From assembly GCF_900129825.1 (NCBI RefSeq), contig NZ_FQWZ01000003.1:535411-599410 (forward strand): 64,000 nucleotides of DNA, written 5' to 3'. The position numbers were made by a program, and so were the translations under genes. The DNA is from Hydrocarboniphaga daqingensis (GTDB lineage Bacteria > Pseudomonadota > Gammaproteobacteria > Nevskiales > Nevskiaceae). Under the pieces are notes generated by a model. The model ran no database searches, was not told where the DNA came from, and saw only the letters and a list, made by a program, of their open reading frames with translations. This document shows positions 8,508 to 18,079 of this stretch, in pieces. The first letter of the stretch is position 1, and each line of letters opens with the position of its first letter.

Positions 8508-9236
8508 GTGGGAACACGGGAGCGCCGCCAGCGGGAGTTGGGTCACCGGGAGCAGTTGATCCTGGAGACCGCGCGCGAGCTGATCCGCAGCGAGGGCTTG
8601 CTCAACCTGCAGATGGCGCGCATCGCCGAAAAGTGCGAGTACGCGGTCGGCACGCTGTATCAGCACTTCGCTTCCAAGGAAGACCTGCTGGTCGAGTTGA
8701 CGCGCCAGGACACGGTCGAGCACGCGTCGATGATCGGCCGTCTGGCCGACTGGAAGGCAACGCCGCGCGAGCGCATCTTCGGTCTGGCCGCGGCCGACAT
8801 GCTGTTCGTCCGCCGCCACCCCGATCACTTCCGGTTGGCGCAGTACGTTTTTTGCGAAGTGGTTTGGAACGCCGCGTCAGCCGAGCGCCGTCAGGCGGTG
8901 CTCGACGCCCAGGCGCCGATCGCCGAATTCGCTGCCGACATCGTCCGCGACGCGGTCACGGCCGGGCAGCTCGATCTGCGCGGCATGCCGCCCGAGCAAG
9001 CGGTGATCGGCCTGTGGTCGCTGGTCATCGGCATGCACAACCTGGTTCATGCCGAAGGCGTGATGCACCCGTTTCTGGTGCCCGATCCCTACCGGTTGAT
9101 GTGTCGTCACATTCAAGCCTTGCTCAACGGGCAAGGTTGGCAGCCGCAGGTCGATCCGCTCGACGACGCGGCGCTCGATGCGCTGATTCAGAAAATCTTC
9201 ACCGAGGTGTTCGATGAACATTGCAGTCCGGCCTGA
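8508..9236 (+). CDS. TetR/AcrR-family transcriptional repressor
   Basis: A 242-residue one-component regulator, probably the local repressor of the efflux operon that follows. The N-terminal helix-turn-helix is clear at about residues 17-65 (LILETARELIRSEGLLNLQMARIAEKC, then YAVGTLYQHFASKEDLLVEL); the C-terminal ligand and dimer domain is variable, as usual. GTG 8508 was chosen because AGGAAG lies 8 nt upstream and the longer frame from 8319 runs through the intergenic hairpin. The 3' end overlaps the start of the tolC-like gene by 23 nt, which strongly suggests translational coupling in one operon: tetR, outer-membrane channel, adaptor, pump. Confidence 0.88.
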   Translation: MGTRERRQRELGHREQLILETARELIRSEGLLNLQMARIAEKCEYAVGTLYQHFASKEDLLVELTRQDTVEHASMIGRLADWKATPRERIFGLAAADMLFVRRHPDHFRLAQYVFCEVVWNAASAERRQAVLDAQAPIAEFAADIVRDAVTAGQLDLRGMPPEQAVIGLWSLVIGMHNLVHAEGVMHPFLVPDPYRLMCRHIQALLNGQGWQPQVDPLDDAALDALIQKIFTEVFDEHCSPA

Positions 9237-10590
9237 GGCTCGGCGGCCCACGCTTTCACGCCATCGCGCCCGCGGCCTGTTGGCGCTGGCGATGGCAGCG
9301 GCGATGACCCCCGCACAGGCGATGACGCTGACCCAGGCCTATGAGGCGGCGCGCGCCCACGACCCGACGGCGGCCGTGTCCGACGCGCAGTACGCGGCGG
9401 ATCGCGAAGCGGGCGTCATCGAGCGCGCCAACGTGCGTCCCAATCTCGGGCTGCAGGCCAGCGGCGCCTACGCCACGACCAAGTCCGTTGGCGTGTTCGG
9501 CCAGGCTCAAGATGAATACGGCACCTGGAGTGCGACGGCGCAACTGCGTCAGCCGCTGTTCCGGCTCGACTGGTTTGCGGTGGGCGACCGTGCCGATGCA
9601 CTCGACAGTCAGGCCGAGCTAAACCTTCGCAACGCACGGCTCGATCTGCAGAGTCGCGTCGCGCAGCGCTACTTCAACGTGCTGATCGCCCAAGCCGCGC
9701 TCGACCAGGCCGAGGCTGAGGCTCGGGCGGTGACGCAGTCGCTGGACGACACGCGCAAGCGCTACGAAGTCGAACTGGTGCCTGGAACCGACCTCAAGGA
9801 GGCCATCGCGCGCCAGGATTTGTCGCAGGCATTGCGGGTGACCGCGCGGCGCAATCTCGAGAACGCGCGCGACGAGCTTGAGGAAACCACTGGCGACGGT
9901 CAGGCCGGCCTGCCGATGCTGCCGGACGACGTCAGCTTCCCGGCCTTGCAGCCGGCGACGGCCGAAGAATGGGTTGCCGCCGCGCGTGCATCGAGTCCGC
10001 GCATCGCCAGCGCGCGCATCCAGGCCGAGATCGCCCGGACTCGCGCCGAATCGACGCGCGCACAGGCGTACCCGACGCTGGACTTGGTCGGGACCGCTGG
10101 CCGTGATGACAACAGCCGTTTTTCGTTCGGGTCGCGCAACGACGACGCCCGTATCGGCGTCGAGCTGAACATGCCGATCTACGGCGGTGGCGCGATTCTG
10201 GCGGGCTTGAGGCAGGCCGATGCGCAGCAGCGCGCCGCGCAAGCCGAGTTCGAGCGGACCCAGCTGCAGATCGAACGCGAAACGCGCCAGCTGTTTCGCG
10301 CTGTCGAGACGGCGTATCTGCAAAACCGCGCCTACGAACGATCGGTATCGTCGGCCGACACCGCGCTTGCAGCCACTCGCAACGGCTACGACGCGGGTAC
10401 GCGCACGATTACCGATGTGCTCGACGCGCAGAGTCGCCTGGTGCAGGCGCGCCGCGATCTGGCGACCACGCGCTACAACTTGTTGCTGAATCTGCTGCAG
10501 CTCAAGCAGATCGTCGGTCGTCTCAGCGAACGCGACTTCGCCGAGATCGACACGATGTTGACGATGCAGCCGGATGCGGCGCCGCGCTGA
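9214..10590 (+). CDS. TolC-family outer-membrane efflux protein
   Basis: TolC-type trimers form the outer-membrane and periplasmic exit duct for RND pumps. The 458-residue protein has a signal peptide ending near AMTPAQA (about residue 35), then the TolC start signature MTLTQAYEAARAHDPT, and two repeated OEP halves with long coiled coils (about residues 130-230 and 330-440). Family landmarks include NVRPNLGLQASG, the second-half RRNLENARDEL and YDAGTRTITDVLDAQSRLVQARRDLATTRYN. Start ATG 9214 is within the 3' end of tetR, with GAGG nearby. Its product should work with the adaptor and pump encoded immediately downstream. Confidence 0.92.
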   Translation: MNIAVRPEARRPTLSRHRARGLLALAMAAAMTPAQAMTLTQAYEAARAHDPTAAVSDAQYAADREAGVIERANVRPNLGLQASGAYATTKSVGVFGQAQDEYGTWSATAQLRQPLFRLDWFAVGDRADALDSQAELNLRNARLDLQSRVAQRYFNVLIAQAALDQAEAEARAVTQSLDDTRKRYEVELVPGTDLKEAIARQDLSQALRVTARRNLENARDELEETTGDGQAGLPMLPDDVSFPALQPATAEEWVAAARASSPRIASARIQAEIARTRAESTRAQAYPTLDLVGTAGRDDNSRFSFGSRNDDARIGVELNMPIYGGGAILAGLRQADAQQRAAQAEFERTQLQIERETRQLFRAVETAYLQNRAYERSVSSADTALAATRNGYDAGTRTITDVLDAQSRLVQARRDLATTRYNLLLNLLQLKQIVGRLSERDFAEIDTMLTMQPDAAPR

Positions 10591-10650
10591 GCGCGTCGCG
10601 ACCCGGTCCTGGATGTACCTCTTAACTAGCCGTCCTTCGGGAAAGCGGAT

Positions 10651-11814
10651 ATGAAACTCAGAATGGTGCTGATGCTGGTTGCCTGTTTCGTCGTCTTCGG
10701 TGCCGTGTTCGGCGCCAAGAGCTTCGGCAACAAGATGATGAACGAGTGCGTCAATGCGATGCCGACGCCACCGGCGGTGATCACGTCGGCTCGCAGCCAA
10801 GCCATGAGCTGGAATCGCAGCCTGGAGGCGATCGGCACGTTCACGCCGGTCAACGGCACCGATGTCACCGTCGAAGTCGGTGGCATCGTCACGGCGATCC
10901 ACTTCGAGTCCGGGGCGCGTGTCGCCAAGGGCGCCCCGCTGTTGACGATGGATACCGCCAACGAACGCGCCGATCTGGCGCGCTTGCAGGCGCAGGCGGA
11001 ATTGGCCGAACTCAATCGCGTCCGCCGCGAAAAGCTGTACAAGCTCGACGCGATTGCCAAGTCTGACTACGACGCTGCCGTCAGCGAGGCCAATGCCGCG
11101 CGAGCCGCCGTCGCCGCGCAAGCAGCGATGCTGGCCAAGAAGGACATTCGTGCGCCGTTTGCCGGTGTGCTCGGTATCCGCCGCGTGAACGTGGGTCAGT
11201 ACATGCAACCCGGCACGGCGATCGTGTCGCTGCAGGCGCTCGATCCGATCGACATCGACTTCAGCCTGCCGGAACAGCAGACCGCAGCCGTACAGACCGG
11301 TTACACGGTGTCGATCAGCGTCGACGGTTTCGACGGCCAACGCTTCGAGGGCAAGGTGCTGGCGATCGAGCCGCGCATCGACCAAGGCACGCGCAATTTC
11401 ATGGTCCGCGCGCGGGTCGCCAATCCGGAATACAAGCTGCGCGGCGGCCAGTTCGGCCGCGTCAGCCTGACCTTGCCGGGCGAGCAGAACGTGATCGCGG
11501 TGCCGCGCACGGCACTGAACTTCAGCTCGTACGGCACCTCGATCTTCGTCGTCGGGCCCAAGGCACCGCCACCGGCCGATGCGCCCAAGCCCTGCCCGGG
11601 CACCGAAGGCACGCCGACCGATATCGAGGTCGAGCAGCGCTTCGTCAAGCTCGGCGATACGCGTGGTGACTTCGTTGCCGTGGTCGACGGAATCAAGCCG
11701 GATGAAGAAGTCGCAACGGCGGGGCTGCTGAAGCTCGGCAACCACGCGCCGGTGATCATCGATAACAAGAACGCGTTGAAGAACGAGCTGCAGCCCAAGC
11801 CCAAGGAAGGCTGA
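10651..11814 (+). CDS. RND efflux periplasmic adaptor (membrane fusion protein)
   Basis: A 387-residue HlyD/AcrA-type adaptor that bridges the inner-membrane pump and the TolC duct. It starts with an uncleaved-looking signal/anchor helix (residues 1-25), then a lipoyl/biotinyl half motif EVGGIVTAIHFESGARVAKG, a short coiled-coil hairpin (about 100-165), the second lipoyl half IRAPFAGVLGIRRVNVGQYMQPG, and a beta-barrel and membrane-proximal domain. The second-lipoyl pattern APFxGxLGxRxVxxGxY is typical of MexH/VmeK-like adaptors of multidrug HAE1 pumps. Gene order and spacing (60 nt after tolC, 64 nt before the pump) support one operon. Confidence 0.93.
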   Translation: MKLRMVLMLVACFVVFGAVFGAKSFGNKMMNECVNAMPTPPAVITSARSQAMSWNRSLEAIGTFTPVNGTDVTVEVGGIVTAIHFESGARVAKGAPLLTMDTANERADLARLQAQAELAELNRVRREKLYKLDAIAKSDYDAAVSEANAARAAVAAQAAMLAKKDIRAPFAGVLGIRRVNVGQYMQPGTAIVSLQALDPIDIDFSLPEQQTAAVQTGYTVSISVDGFDGQRFEGKVLAIEPRIDQGTRNFMVRARVANPEYKLRGGQFGRVSLTLPGEQNVIAVPRTALNFSSYGTSIFVVGPKAPPPADAPKPCPGTEGTPTDIEVEQRFVKLGDTRGDFVAVVDGIKPDEEVATAGLLKLGNHAPVIIDNKNALKNELQPKPKEG

Positions 11815-11878
11815 TCGGCGGCGCACCGCAGCATCCGTCACAGCCGCACGACCGGGTCGACCGGCGCAGGAACAAGCC

Positions 11879-14800
11879 ATGAACTTTACCGACATCTTCA
11901 TCAAGCGCCCGGTGCTGGCCACCGTGATCAGCCTGATCATCCTGCTGCTGGGTGCGCGCGCTGCATTCAATCTGAATGTTCGCGAATTCCCGTATCTGCA
12001 GAACGCACAGATCCAGGTCAGCGTTGCCTATCCAGGTGCCGATCCGACCTTGATCGAAGGCTTCATCACCACGCCGATGGAGCGCGAGATCTCGCAGGCG
12101 GGCGGTATCGACTTCATGACCTCGACCAGTGTGCAGGGGGCCAGCGTCATCACGGTCAATCTGCGCATGGACAAGGACCCGAACGAGGCCATGACCGAGA
12201 TATCGGCCAAGGTCAACAAGCTGCGCAATCAGCTGCCCGAGGGCTCTGAAGATCCGATTATTGCGATCGCCGAGGCCGGTGGTACGGCGGCGATGTACAT
12301 CTCGTTCTTCTCCGAGGTGCTCGACGACAGTCAAATCACCGACTACCTGCAGCGCGTCGTGCAACCCCAGCTCGCCGCAATTCCCGGCCTGGAAACCGCC
12401 GAGCTGCTCGGCGCGCGCGCCTACGCGATGCGCATCTGGCTCAAGCCCGACCGCCTGGCAGCGCACAACCTGACCGCCAGCGAAGTGTTTGCGCGCCTGC
12501 GCTCGCAGAACGTGCTGTCGGCCGTCGGCGAGACCAAGGGCAACCATGTCCGCATCGGCTTGTCGGCCAAAACCGATCTGCGCACCGCTGACGAGTTCCG
12601 CGACTTGGTCGTGCAGTCGGACGACCGTTCGGTCGTGCGCTTGGGTGACGTTGCCAATGTCGTGCTCGGCGCCGAGACCTACGATGGCTCGTCGATGTGG
12701 AACACGCGTCCCGCGATCTTCATCGGCATCAAGGTCCGGCCCGAGGCCAACGTCCTCGACGTCGTCAACGAGGTCAAAAAGATCTGGCCCGGCATCCTTC
12801 AGAACCTGCCGACCGGCCTGCAGGGCGAAATCGGCTACGACAGCTCGGAGTACATCCGCGAGTCGATCAGCGAAGTGCAGAAGACGCTGATTGAGGCCGT
12901 CATCATCGTCGTGCTGGTGATCTTCTTGTTCCTCGGCTCGATGCGCAATTCGTTGATCCCGGCGGTCACGGTGCCGTTGTCGCTGGTCGGTGCGCTGTTC
13001 CTGATGCTGGTGTTGGGCTTCACGATCAACTTGCTGACGCTGCTGGCGATGGTGCTGGCGATCGGCATGGTCGTCGACGACGCGATCATCGTCATGGAGA
13101 ACGTGCATCGACATATCGAAGAAGGTCTGTCGCCGTTCGATGCCAGCATCAAAGGCGCGCGTGAGCTGGTCGGACCGGTGATCGCGATGACGATCACGCT
13201 GATGGCGGTGTATGCCCCGATCGGCTTCTTGTCCGGCATCACCGGCAAGCTGTTTACCGAGTTCGCGTTCACGCTGGCCGGTGCGGTGCTGATTTCGGGC
13301 ATCGTCGCGCTGACACTGACGCCGATGATGTGCGCCAAGCTGCTCAAGCCCTCGCATGGGCCCGACGGCAAGGTCAACCGACTGCAGGTGTTCATCGATC
13401 AGCGCTTCGATCGCTGGCGCCTAGCGTTTCGCGCGCGTCTGCATGGCGCACTGCGCACGCGCTTGGTCATCGCCGTATTCGGTGCGATCGTGTTCGTGTC
13501 CTGCGGATTCTTGTTCGTATCGACGCCGGCCGAACTGGCACCGGAAGAAGACCTTGGCTTCGTGTTCGGCTTGGCCGAGACCGACGGCTACTCGTCGCAG
13601 GAGTACTTGAACCAGTACTTCGTCGATACGCAGAAAGCAGCGCTGTCGAATCCAGCCGTGGAGAACCTGTTCGCATTCACGATCGCCGGCACCGGCAGCA
13701 CCAACCAGGGCTTTTTCGGCATGGTGCTCAAGCCGTGGAGCCAACGTGACCAGAGTGCCAAGGAGGTCGTCAACGACGTGACCGGCAAGGTCAACCAGAT
13801 TGCCGCCGTGCGCGGCGCGGTGATCAACCCGCCATCACTGCCGACGCCCGGCCAAGGCTATCCGCTGGAGTTCGTCATCAAATCGACGGCTTCGCCGGAA
13901 ACGCTGGCACAAGTCGGCGACCAGCTGGTCGCAGCCGGCTGGGTTTCGAAGAAGTTTTTCTTCGTCGCACCGCGTCTGCGGCTCGACCGTCCTGAGTCGG
14001 TGGTCGATATCGACCGTGACAAAGCCGCGCTGCTCGGTGTCGACATGTCGCAGTTGTCGGCCGATCTGTCCGCGCTGCTGGCGGGCGGCGAAGTCAACCG
14101 GTTCAACTACCAGAGTCGCTCGTACCGCGTGATCCAGCAGGTCCAGCGGGAGGCGCGTCTCGATCCGGCACAGCTCAGCGGCTACTACACGCGGGCGCGT
14201 GACGGATCGCTGGTGCCGATCTCGACGCTGGTGACGATCAGCGACCGCACGGTCGCACGCTCGATCGATCACTTTCAGCAGCTCAATGCCAACACGATCA
14301 TCGCCGTGCCGCGCCCGGGCATCACGCAAGGTGAGGCGCTCAAGGTGTTCGAGGATGCAGCGCGTACGCTGCTGCCGGCCGGTGCTCAGGTTGATTACGC
14401 CGGGCCGTCGCGGCAGTTCAAGGCCGAAGGCTCGGCCTTGCTGGTGACGTTCGCGTTCGCGCTGATCGTGATCTATCTGGTGCTGGCCGCGCAGTTCGAG
14501 TCGTTCCGCGATCCGCTGATCATGCTGGTCACGGTGCCGATGTCGATCTGCGGGGCGCTGCTGTTCATCAATATCTTTGCCGTGACCAACGGCATGCAGA
14601 TGACGCAGTTACCGGGTATGACGCTGAACATCTACACCCAGGTCGGCCTGATCACGCTGATCGGCGTGATCTCCAAGCACGGCATCCTGATCGTCGAGTT
14701 CGCCAACAAGCTGCAGGAGCAGGGCATGAGCAAGGCCGAGGCGATCGTCGAAGCCACCTCGATCCGTCTGCGGCCGGTGCTGATGACGACCGCGGCGCTG

Positions 14801-15013
14801 GTGATTGCGATGGTGCCGCTGCTGATGGCCTCGGGCCCCGGTGCGGCGTCGCGATTCTCGATGGGCCTGGTGATCGCCGCCGGCATGGGCATCGGCACGT
14901 TGTTCACGCTGTACGTGCTGCCGGCCATGTACCTGTATATCGGCCGCGACTACGCCAAGCTGCGCGAGCGCACTGCTGCGGCTGCCAACGCAACGTCCAT
15001 TGCTGGAGCTTGA
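11879..15013 (+). CDS. RND multidrug efflux transporter (HAE1/AcrB family)
   Basis: A 1044-residue inner-membrane proton/drug antiporter with two duplicated halves of six TM helices and large periplasmic loops. TM1 starts at FIKRPVLATVISLIILL. Motif AIGMVVDDAIIVMENVHRHIE in TM4 holds the conserved Asp-Asp pair used in proton relay, and the second-half motif VGLITLIGVISKHGILIVEFANKLQ contains the conserved Lys region. The full length and intact motifs suggest a functional pump. Substrates cannot be read from sequence. It is followed after only 3 nt by a CoA-transferase gene, which may be co-transcribed. Confidence 0.95.
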   Translation: MNFTDIFIKRPVLATVISLIILLLGARAAFNLNVREFPYLQNAQIQVSVAYPGADPTLIEGFITTPMEREISQAGGIDFMTSTSVQGASVITVNLRMDKDPNEAMTEISAKVNKLRNQLPEGSEDPIIAIAEAGGTAAMYISFFSEVLDDSQITDYLQRVVQPQLAAIPGLETAELLGARAYAMRIWLKPDRLAAHNLTASEVFARLRSQNVLSAVGETKGNHVRIGLSAKTDLRTADEFRDLVVQSDDRSVVRLGDVANVVLGAETYDGSSMWNTRPAIFIGIKVRPEANVLDVVNEVKKIWPGILQNLPTGLQGEIGYDSSEYIRESISEVQKTLIEAVIIVVLVIFLFLGSMRNSLIPAVTVPLSLVGALFLMLVLGFTINLLTLLAMVLAIGMVVDDAIIVMENVHRHIEEGLSPFDASIKGARELVGPVIAMTITLMAVYAPIGFLSGITGKLFTEFAFTLAGAVLISGIVALTLTPMMCAKLLKPSHGPDGKVNRLQVFIDQRFDRWRLAFRARLHGALRTRLVIAVFGAIVFVSCGFLFVSTPAELAPEEDLGFVFGLAETDGYSSQEYLNQYFVDTQKAALSNPAVENLFAFTIAGTGSTNQGFFGMVLKPWSQRDQSAKEVVNDVTGKVNQIAAVRGAVINPPSLPTPGQGYPLEFVIKSTASPETLAQVGDQLVAAGWVSKKFFFVAPRLRLDRPESVVDIDRDKAALLGVDMSQLSADLSALLAGGEVNRFNYQSRSYRVIQQVQREARLDPAQLSGYYTRARDGSLVPISTLVTISDRTVARSIDHFQQLNANTIIAVPRPGITQGEALKVFEDAARTLLPAGAQVDYAGPSRQFKAEGSALLVTFAFALIVIYLVLAAQFESFRDPLIMLVTVPMSICGALLFINIFAVTNGMQMTQLPGMTLNIYTQVGLITLIGVISKHGILIVEFANKLQEQGMSKAEAIVEATSIRLRPVLMTTAALVIAMVPLLMASGPGAASRFSMGLVIAAGMGIGTLFTLYVLPAMYLYIGRDYAKLRERTAAAANATSIAGA

Positions 15014-15016
15014 TCG

Positions 15017-16129
15017 ATGACCACCCTGAATCGTTTGCTGGCGGGCGTCCGCGTCGTTGATTTGTCGCGCTTGTTGCCAGGCCCTTACTGCTCGCTATTG
15101 CTGGCCCAGTACGGCGCCGAAGTGATCAAGGTCGAGGAGCCGCAAGGTGGCGACTACGCACGATCGCTGGAGCCGCAGCTGTTTCAGCTGGTCAATCGCG
15201 GCAAGCGCTCGGTGACGCTGGATCTGAAGAAGCCCGAAGACGTCGACGCATTCATGCGTCTATGTGATACCGCCGACGTCGTGCTGGAATCGTTCCGACC
15301 CGGCGTCATGGATCGTCTCGGCTGCGGCTATGACGCGCTGCGTGCGCGCAATCCGAAGCTGGTCTATGCGGCGCTGACCGGCTACGGCCAAACCGGTCCG
15401 ATGCGTGACGACGCCAGTCACGACATCAATGCGCTGGCGATCTCGGGCGTGCTCGATCAGATCGGTGCCGCTGGGCAAGCGCCGGCGATGTCGAACGTGC
15501 CGATCGCCGATCTGGCCGGCGGTGCGCTGCATTGTGCGTCGGCGATCCTCGCGGCGGTCATCGGCGCGCGCAGCAGTGGCGTCGGTGCCTTCGTCGACAG
15601 TTCCTTGCTTGACGGCAGCTTCGCGTTGAACCTGATGGCGATGACCGCGATACGCGGCATCGGCAAGTCACGTCCGCGTGGCGCGGACATGCTCAGCGGT
15701 GGTCTAGCGCGCTACTCGGTCTACGAGTGCAGCGACGGTGGCTATATCGCACTCGGCGCGCTGGAGCCCAAGTTTTGGGCCGCCTTCTGCAAGGCCGTGC
15801 AGCGCCCTGATCTGATCGGCGATGGCACCTCGCCGCGCGCCGTTGCCGCCTTGGTCGAGTTGTTCAAGACGCAGAGCCGCGATCATTGGCAGGCCTTGTT
15901 GGCCGAGGCCGATTGCTGCGCTTGCGCCGTGCTGTCTCCGGAAGAGGCGATGCGCCACCCGCAGATCCTTGCACGCCGGATGGTCGATACCGTTGCCGGC
16001 AAGCCGGCACCTGCGTGTGCCGTGACGTTCGGCCACGCCGAGGTTCCCGTGTTGGCCGAAGCCCCGCGCTTGGGTGAAGGCAATGCCGAACTGCTGTCGG
16101 CGATCCGTTCGGATTCGATCGCGGGTTGA
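15017..16129 (+). CDS. CaiB/BaiF (AMACR-like) CoA transferase/racemase
   Basis: A 370-residue class III CoA transferase family member. The pattern resembles alpha-methylacyl-CoA racemase, which inverts 2-methyl-branched acyl-CoA thioesters during branched lipid or sterol side-chain breakdown. Visible: VRVVDLSRLLPGPYCSLLLAQYGAEVIKVE, then SHDINALAISGVL (the AMACR catalytic His region) and PIADLAGGAL (the catalytic Asp region). True CoA transferases of the family use an Asp in a different setting, so racemase is the preferred reading. The gene follows the pump after 3 nt, suggesting read-through from the efflux operon. Confidence 0.85.
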   Translation: MTTLNRLLAGVRVVDLSRLLPGPYCSLLLAQYGAEVIKVEEPQGGDYARSLEPQLFQLVNRGKRSVTLDLKKPEDVDAFMRLCDTADVVLESFRPGVMDRLGCGYDALRARNPKLVYAALTGYGQTGPMRDDASHDINALAISGVLDQIGAAGQAPAMSNVPIADLAGGALHCASAILAAVIGARSSGVGAFVDSSLLDGSFALNLMAMTAIRGIGKSRPRGADMLSGGLARYSVYECSDGGYIALGALEPKFWAAFCKAVQRPDLIGDGTSPRAVAALVELFKTQSRDHWQALLAEADCCACAVLSPEEAMRHPQILARRMVDTVAGKPAPACAVTFGHAEVPVLAEAPRLGEGNAELLSAIRSDSIAG

Positions 16130-16138
16130 GTTGCTGAT

Positions 16139-16156
16139 GCGGCGTATCGGCGCCGC
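16139..16156 (+). terminator. Short GC hairpin after the CoA-transferase gene
   Basis: GCGGCG (16139-16144) pairs with CGCCGC (16151-16156). Overlapping it, ATCGGC (16146-16151) can pair with GCCGAT (16167-16172). No T-tract follows, so termination strength is doubtful. Confidence 0.3.
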
Positions 16157-16243
16157 GATGCCGCGTGCCGATAGCGACGATGGTCGGTACCGTCGGTGAT
16201 GCCGACCACGCTGTCCGCTACCCATCAGCCGCTGAATTTGCGC

Positions 16244-16275
16244 AAAAAGAAGGGGCGGCAATCGAGGCCGCCCCT
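16244..16275 (-). terminator. Intrinsic terminator on the minus strand with no obvious gene
   Basis: Reading the minus strand, AGGGGCGGC pairs with GCCGCCCCT (9 bp, 7-nt loop; arms 16251-16259 and 16267-16275) and is followed by TTCTTTTTG. This is a textbook Rho-independent terminator for leftward transcription, yet no convincing leftward gene lies between it and 16615. It may end a small RNA, a short peptide gene or antisense transcript. The 485-bp gap 16130-16614 otherwise holds only the hairpins listed separately; I see no supported protein gene in it. Confidence 0.6.
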
Positions 16276-16510
16276 GAGCGGGGTTGGCAGCGTAGGGGTC
16301 AAGTACGCCACCAGGGGGTTCATCGATCAAAGCTGCGTACATGCATCGTGCCATGGTCTGAAACGCGGCTAAGTGCTTGTGTTGCGCCACTTGTTACAAA
16401 TCGCGACGCTGCCATGGGCCTGCATCGTGCACGATCACGGCAGCTGCGCCTTTCGTTTTGCAGGTCGAGGCTGGCGGTGTGTCACCGGTGCTCGGCTGCT
16501 GTCTAAGCTG

Positions 16511-16551
16511 TGGCATCGCGACCGATGCCATCGCAGCGCCGATGCGCTGCG
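16511..16551 (+). promoter_or_regulatory. Two tandem perfect 8-bp hairpins in the leader of the AlgB-like gene
   Basis: Hairpin 1: arms 16511-16518 and 16523-16530, loop CGAC. Hairpin 2: arms 16532-16539 and 16544-16551, loop CGAT. One base separates them. GCATCG of hairpin 1 (16513-16518) can also pair with CGATGC at 16540-16545, giving a mutually exclusive fold. The pair lies 64 nt before the start codon of the response regulator. Confidence 0.5.
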
Positions 16552-16614
16552 TACGGGTGCCATAATGAAACGCACCGATAAACACCACCAACAGCAAATG
16601 GAGTCGCTGAACTC

Positions 16615-17973
<1,359 letters not shown>

Positions 17974-18079
17974 ACCGTCAGCACGGCTTCAGCCGTAGCC
18001 CCTCATCGTCACGCCGTCGCAAGGATGCGACCGCCAGCCAGCCGATCCGGCGGCGGCGAATACCAGGCAGGAGATGGTG

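Noticed and set aside
9619..11970. A 783-codon open frame antisense to the efflux genes
   Set aside because: Arg/His/Gln-rich translation without family features; opposite strand encodes clear TolC, adaptor and RND proteins. Long antisense frames are expected at this GC content.
11756..13357. A 533-codon open frame antisense to the RND pump
   Set aside because: His/Asp/Arg-rich shadow of RND transmembrane coding sequence.
16165..16506. 113-codon frame in the gap before the AlgB-like gene
   Set aside because: No ribosome site, runs through the terminator hairpin and has no protein-like features.
16511..16551. A sigma-54 promoter upstream of the AlgB-like gene
   Set aside because: GG and GC positions around TGGCAT do not match the -24/-12 spacing; the palindromes explain the pattern better.
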